Of a stretch of 64,000 bases of DNA, positions 61,312-64,000 are shown piece after piece. The position numbers and the translations under genes were made by a program. The DNA lies in the NCBI GenBank assembly GCA_036924285.1, contig JAYKYS010000017.1, forward strand, positions 6,367,501 through 6,431,500, read 5' to 3'. A model generated the notes under the pieces. That model saw only the letters and a program-made list of their open reading frames with translations, made no database searches and was not told the DNA's origin. The number at the start of each line of letters is the position of its first letter. Positions within the stretch are counted from its first letter, which is position 1. This DNA is from Asterella californica (Eukaryota; Streptophyta; Marchantiopsida; Marchantiales; Aytoniaceae).

Positions 61312-62280
61312 ACAGAGATGAAGGATTTAAACCTCTATGGCCAGCACCGCACGTAAAGGCTCTCAACGTTGCGACTCCCGCGACAGCAACCAACTACCCA
61401 CTCACACCTCCACCTCCTGCTGTCACTAGTCTAGATCTGTACCTCGTGGCGAAGATAGAAACGTAACGTCCAGTGGCTCACCACCCAATGTGCGTGGTCA
61501 CTATCATTCTACGCTGCGATTTAATACCTTCTCAACTTGTCTTCCTCAGTTGGTTCCGTACGGGACGAATGGATGGTCCCAAATTCACAGAGCACCTTTC
61601 AAGCACAGCAGCTGCTCTACTTGTTCGGCAAACTAGGAAAGCAACCGCACAGTATTGGCGGAATCAATCACATCAAGCAGAACAATAATAAGAGTATATG
61701 ACTCATGATCAGGATAAATTGAACGGATCGAATTCTTCAACAGAGACCGAGTCGATGCGTACATGTTAGAGAGGAAAGCGGAGAGCACATGTGGGACAAC
61801 AACTTCGCATATTTACAAGAGTCAAGAGACTAATGAGTCGGAAGGTTGGTACGATACGTACGATAGGTTGGTAAGATACGTTACTCATCGTGATGGCAAG
61901 TAACGTATCCTTGTCATATTCTGGAGAATCTCGTCTTTTCTAGGAGTTGAGGACTACTAAACCAGCAACAATCTTATAGTTTTATTGGACATGTAGGTCA
62001 TGTGGAACCATATAAATTCTAATGACCATTAGTTCTGTTACTATCACTAGCTAAATGCAAGTGAGATTGCGTACCTATTCCGGAAGAGGGAAATGAATGG
62101 TTTCTCAATTCAAGTCCAAGCCATAGCAGTTACGGGTAGAATTAAAACGGTTAAGAACAGCGATTTTAAAACGTCATTCCAAACAGGAGGGGCGCTGGGA
62201 TCCAGACAGAACAGAAACGACAGAAGACAACTGTGGTTGGTTGCATACTGTCTAGAGGCACAAAGCAACGACTCTGAGTA
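61312..62280. other. YUCCA 5' flank, no gene seen
   Basis: Likely holds the YUCCA promoter and the downstream region of the next minus-strand gene. The phrase TTGGTACGATACGTACGATAGG-TTGGTAAGATACG near 61840-61880 is a short tandem. Frames at 61473-61688 and 62093-62293 (plus) have no support. No clear TATA box was picked out. Confidence 0.5.
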
Positions 62281-63004
62281 TTATTTCGCATAATCATTGA
62301 AATTGTGGAACTGTTTCAGCAAGGCGAGGTAGAGTTGCTGTGACCTCTCGTGTTCCAACGTGGCTTGCAGCTGCAGGCATAAACATAAGATTCAGTAATT
62401 ATTACACATATGTTATATATTCTGTTTGTGCCTTGGTGCAATGCGAATTTCTACTGTTGTAACCAAAAGACCTCACTGGCTTCATCGTGAGTTTATATTA
62501 CGGTTATTAATTTTGAACGTATAAATCTGTAGGGAGAGACATATATAGCAGACGCAATCATTGTGCAGCTTCATTTAAAGAACAAACAAGTGATTAAATC
62601 TGCAATCTCAAAACATAGTATTCGAGGTTTTAATATGCGGTTTCAGTATCAACCGTCGTGTTTTATATCGTGCCAGGTTCAGCCATTTTCAGTTGAACCG
62701 ACTTCATGAAGTGGATTTCTTGGTGACCACCAAGAAATCATCTCTGAGTTATATATATATTTGCTTATTTTATATATTCCACATGTTAAGTGTGAAATAT
62801 CGAAAGAAGATTACAAAGTCCGAATCCGAAGAGATTAAACCTGAAAAAATAACTATTGAATGTATACCACGCGAGCTTGCAATTGACAGACATAGATATT
62901 TAAAGCCCTTACCATGAGCTCGATCAGCTCCACAGATTTTGTGCACGCAAAGATGCCAACCCGTGCTGGTGTCTTTGCGGTTGCATTCTCTGGAATCGTT
63001 CCTG
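62281..63004 (-). CDS. Unidentified plant gene, last two exons
   Basis: Exon 63004-62913 starts after acceptor TATAATGTAG and reads TIPENATAKTPARVGIFACT then KSVELIELM, ending at a clean donor ATG/GTAAGG. The last exon 62370-62281 follows acceptor CTGCAG and reads LQATLEHERSQQLYLALLKQ then FHNFNDYAK and stop TAA. Phases join (0). The end is a short helix-rich tail. The protein family is not recognised, and earlier exons between 63004 and 64000 were not found. The good splice sites and matching phase support a real gene. Confidence 0.5.
62714..62739. repeat. Perfect hairpin, 12-bp arms, 2-nt loop
   Basis: GATTTCTTGGTG-AC-CACCAAGAAATC. It lies in the intron of the gene at 62281-63004. Confidence 0.9.
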
Positions 63005-64000
63005 CTACATTATAGATTAGGCACCGTGATAATTCAGAATATAGGACTGTAACTGTTAAACGGTACATTCCAGGAGAATTCCTGAAAGAAGTGTGAAGTG
63101 AAAGTGTTTGTAAAAGCACACCAAAAACTATACGAATGGCACCCTTACGAATGGAAAAAATGTTTTTACTGAAACGTGCGTGCGAACGTTTTAACTGAAA
63201 TATTGCACCTGCGAGTGAAAATCTAAATCTCTGTCAGATCCAGGAACACATATATCATTGCAGTCGTTAATTCAACGCTAGATATTATTCAAATTCTGGT
63301 TAGAATTATATGACTATATCTAGTCCATAATGTACATATCCGTTGCTGAAAATTTTGGAACTTCTAATTAAATTTCAGGCGAATTTTGGTTATATGTCAA
63401 ACTAAGGTTTTCTTAGTTATACATAGACTTATCTTTATAAGAATAGAGATAACCATTTAAATAGGGTCCACAGGAAAAATTTAAATTCATCTTTAGGACT
63501 GTCACGTGTACATTGTAGTGCTCGGTAAGATCTAGAGCTTAGATGGACAATTCCTCGTGAGGTCCTTTTTAGGTTCTCAGGTTCTTTTGTCCCACCATTC
63601 TTCCCTAATTCTTTTCTTTTCTCGCCGGGAACCATTTCCAGAACTTTGTTCAGCGTGAACCCTCAAGATTAGACGTTCACTAAAACTGGATGAGGTGTGA
63701 TATCGATTTAAGTGTTTGAATGGTTTTTAGTCTATGCTTGTCGCGTGCACAAGCTTAAGAAACAAGAAGGCTTTGTGAGCTAGCTTGAGACCCGGTATGT
63801 GTATAAAGAGAGAACCTCGAACGCTAGTCTGCACAGGGTTCTAGATCTTATCACTCGTAAGAATTGTGCTAGTCCGTCAACTTCAAAGTTACGAAGTCCA
63901 TCTGTAACAGGCAGATTCTTGAGCAAGTCGAACCAGTAGTAATTTGCTTCTATTAGCTGTCTCCCGTTTGTGTTGGAGTCTTGGAGAATGGACTCAGACT
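63005..64000. other. Unassigned right end of the window
   Basis: No gene supported. A minus-strand frame at 63635-63435 is Lys/Glu-rich but has no motif or splice context. Upstream exons of the gene at 62281-63004 may lie here or beyond the window. Confidence 0.4.

Overview
This window looks like nuclear DNA of a land plant, probably a seed-free lineage such as a lycophyte or bryophyte; that placement is inferred from gene types and repeat style, not proven. It shows spliced plant genes with short GT-AG introns, two auxin-biosynthesis genes, a plant PGG-type membrane domain, and a dense nest of decayed Ty3/gypsy, Ty1/copia, CACTA-like and DUF7869-like transposons. No bacterial operon, CRISPR array, rRNA or convincing tRNA was seen.

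Layout. 1-1560: the 3' half of a TAA/TAR tryptophan aminotransferase gene, apparently intact. 2510-8600: left arm (A1) of a roughly 6 kb inverted repeat carrying telomere-like DNA, a decayed kinase-like gene, an unrecognised gene and a gypsy pol fragment. 8560-14370: decayed gypsy gag and LTR, a copia fragment and the left arm (B1) of a second inverted repeat. 14370-20455: a DUF7869-type transposon remnant ending in an array of small palindromes. 20455-23640: arm B2 and a second gypsy gag. 24349-25733: an unrecognised gene remnant. 25950-33650: the most complete gypsy element. 32376-35540: direct repeat D1 with a minisatellite. 36892-43607: a CACTA-like transposase with a PGG-domain gene on the opposite strand inside its long intron. 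43643-44400: a coiled-coil gene remnant. 45060-46199: the 3' half of a YUCCA flavin monooxygenase. 46207-52028: arm A2. 52150-55375: direct repeat D2. 55376-60894: decayed repeats. 60895-61311: the 5' part of YUCCA. 62281-63004: the last two exons of an unidentified gene.

Functionally, TAA (tryptophan to indole-3-pyruvate) and YUCCA (indole-3-pyruvate to indole-3-acetate) are the two steps of the main plant auxin route. Here they lie on opposite strands, 3' ends facing, separated by about 43 kb that is mostly transposon DNA. YUCCA itself is split by about 14.7 kb of repeats and lacks its middle and normal C-terminus, so it is probably not functional as read. Almost everything else is mobile DNA that captured or carried along gene pieces. 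Shared stop codons in the two kinase copies show that they were already dead before the large inverted duplication formed.
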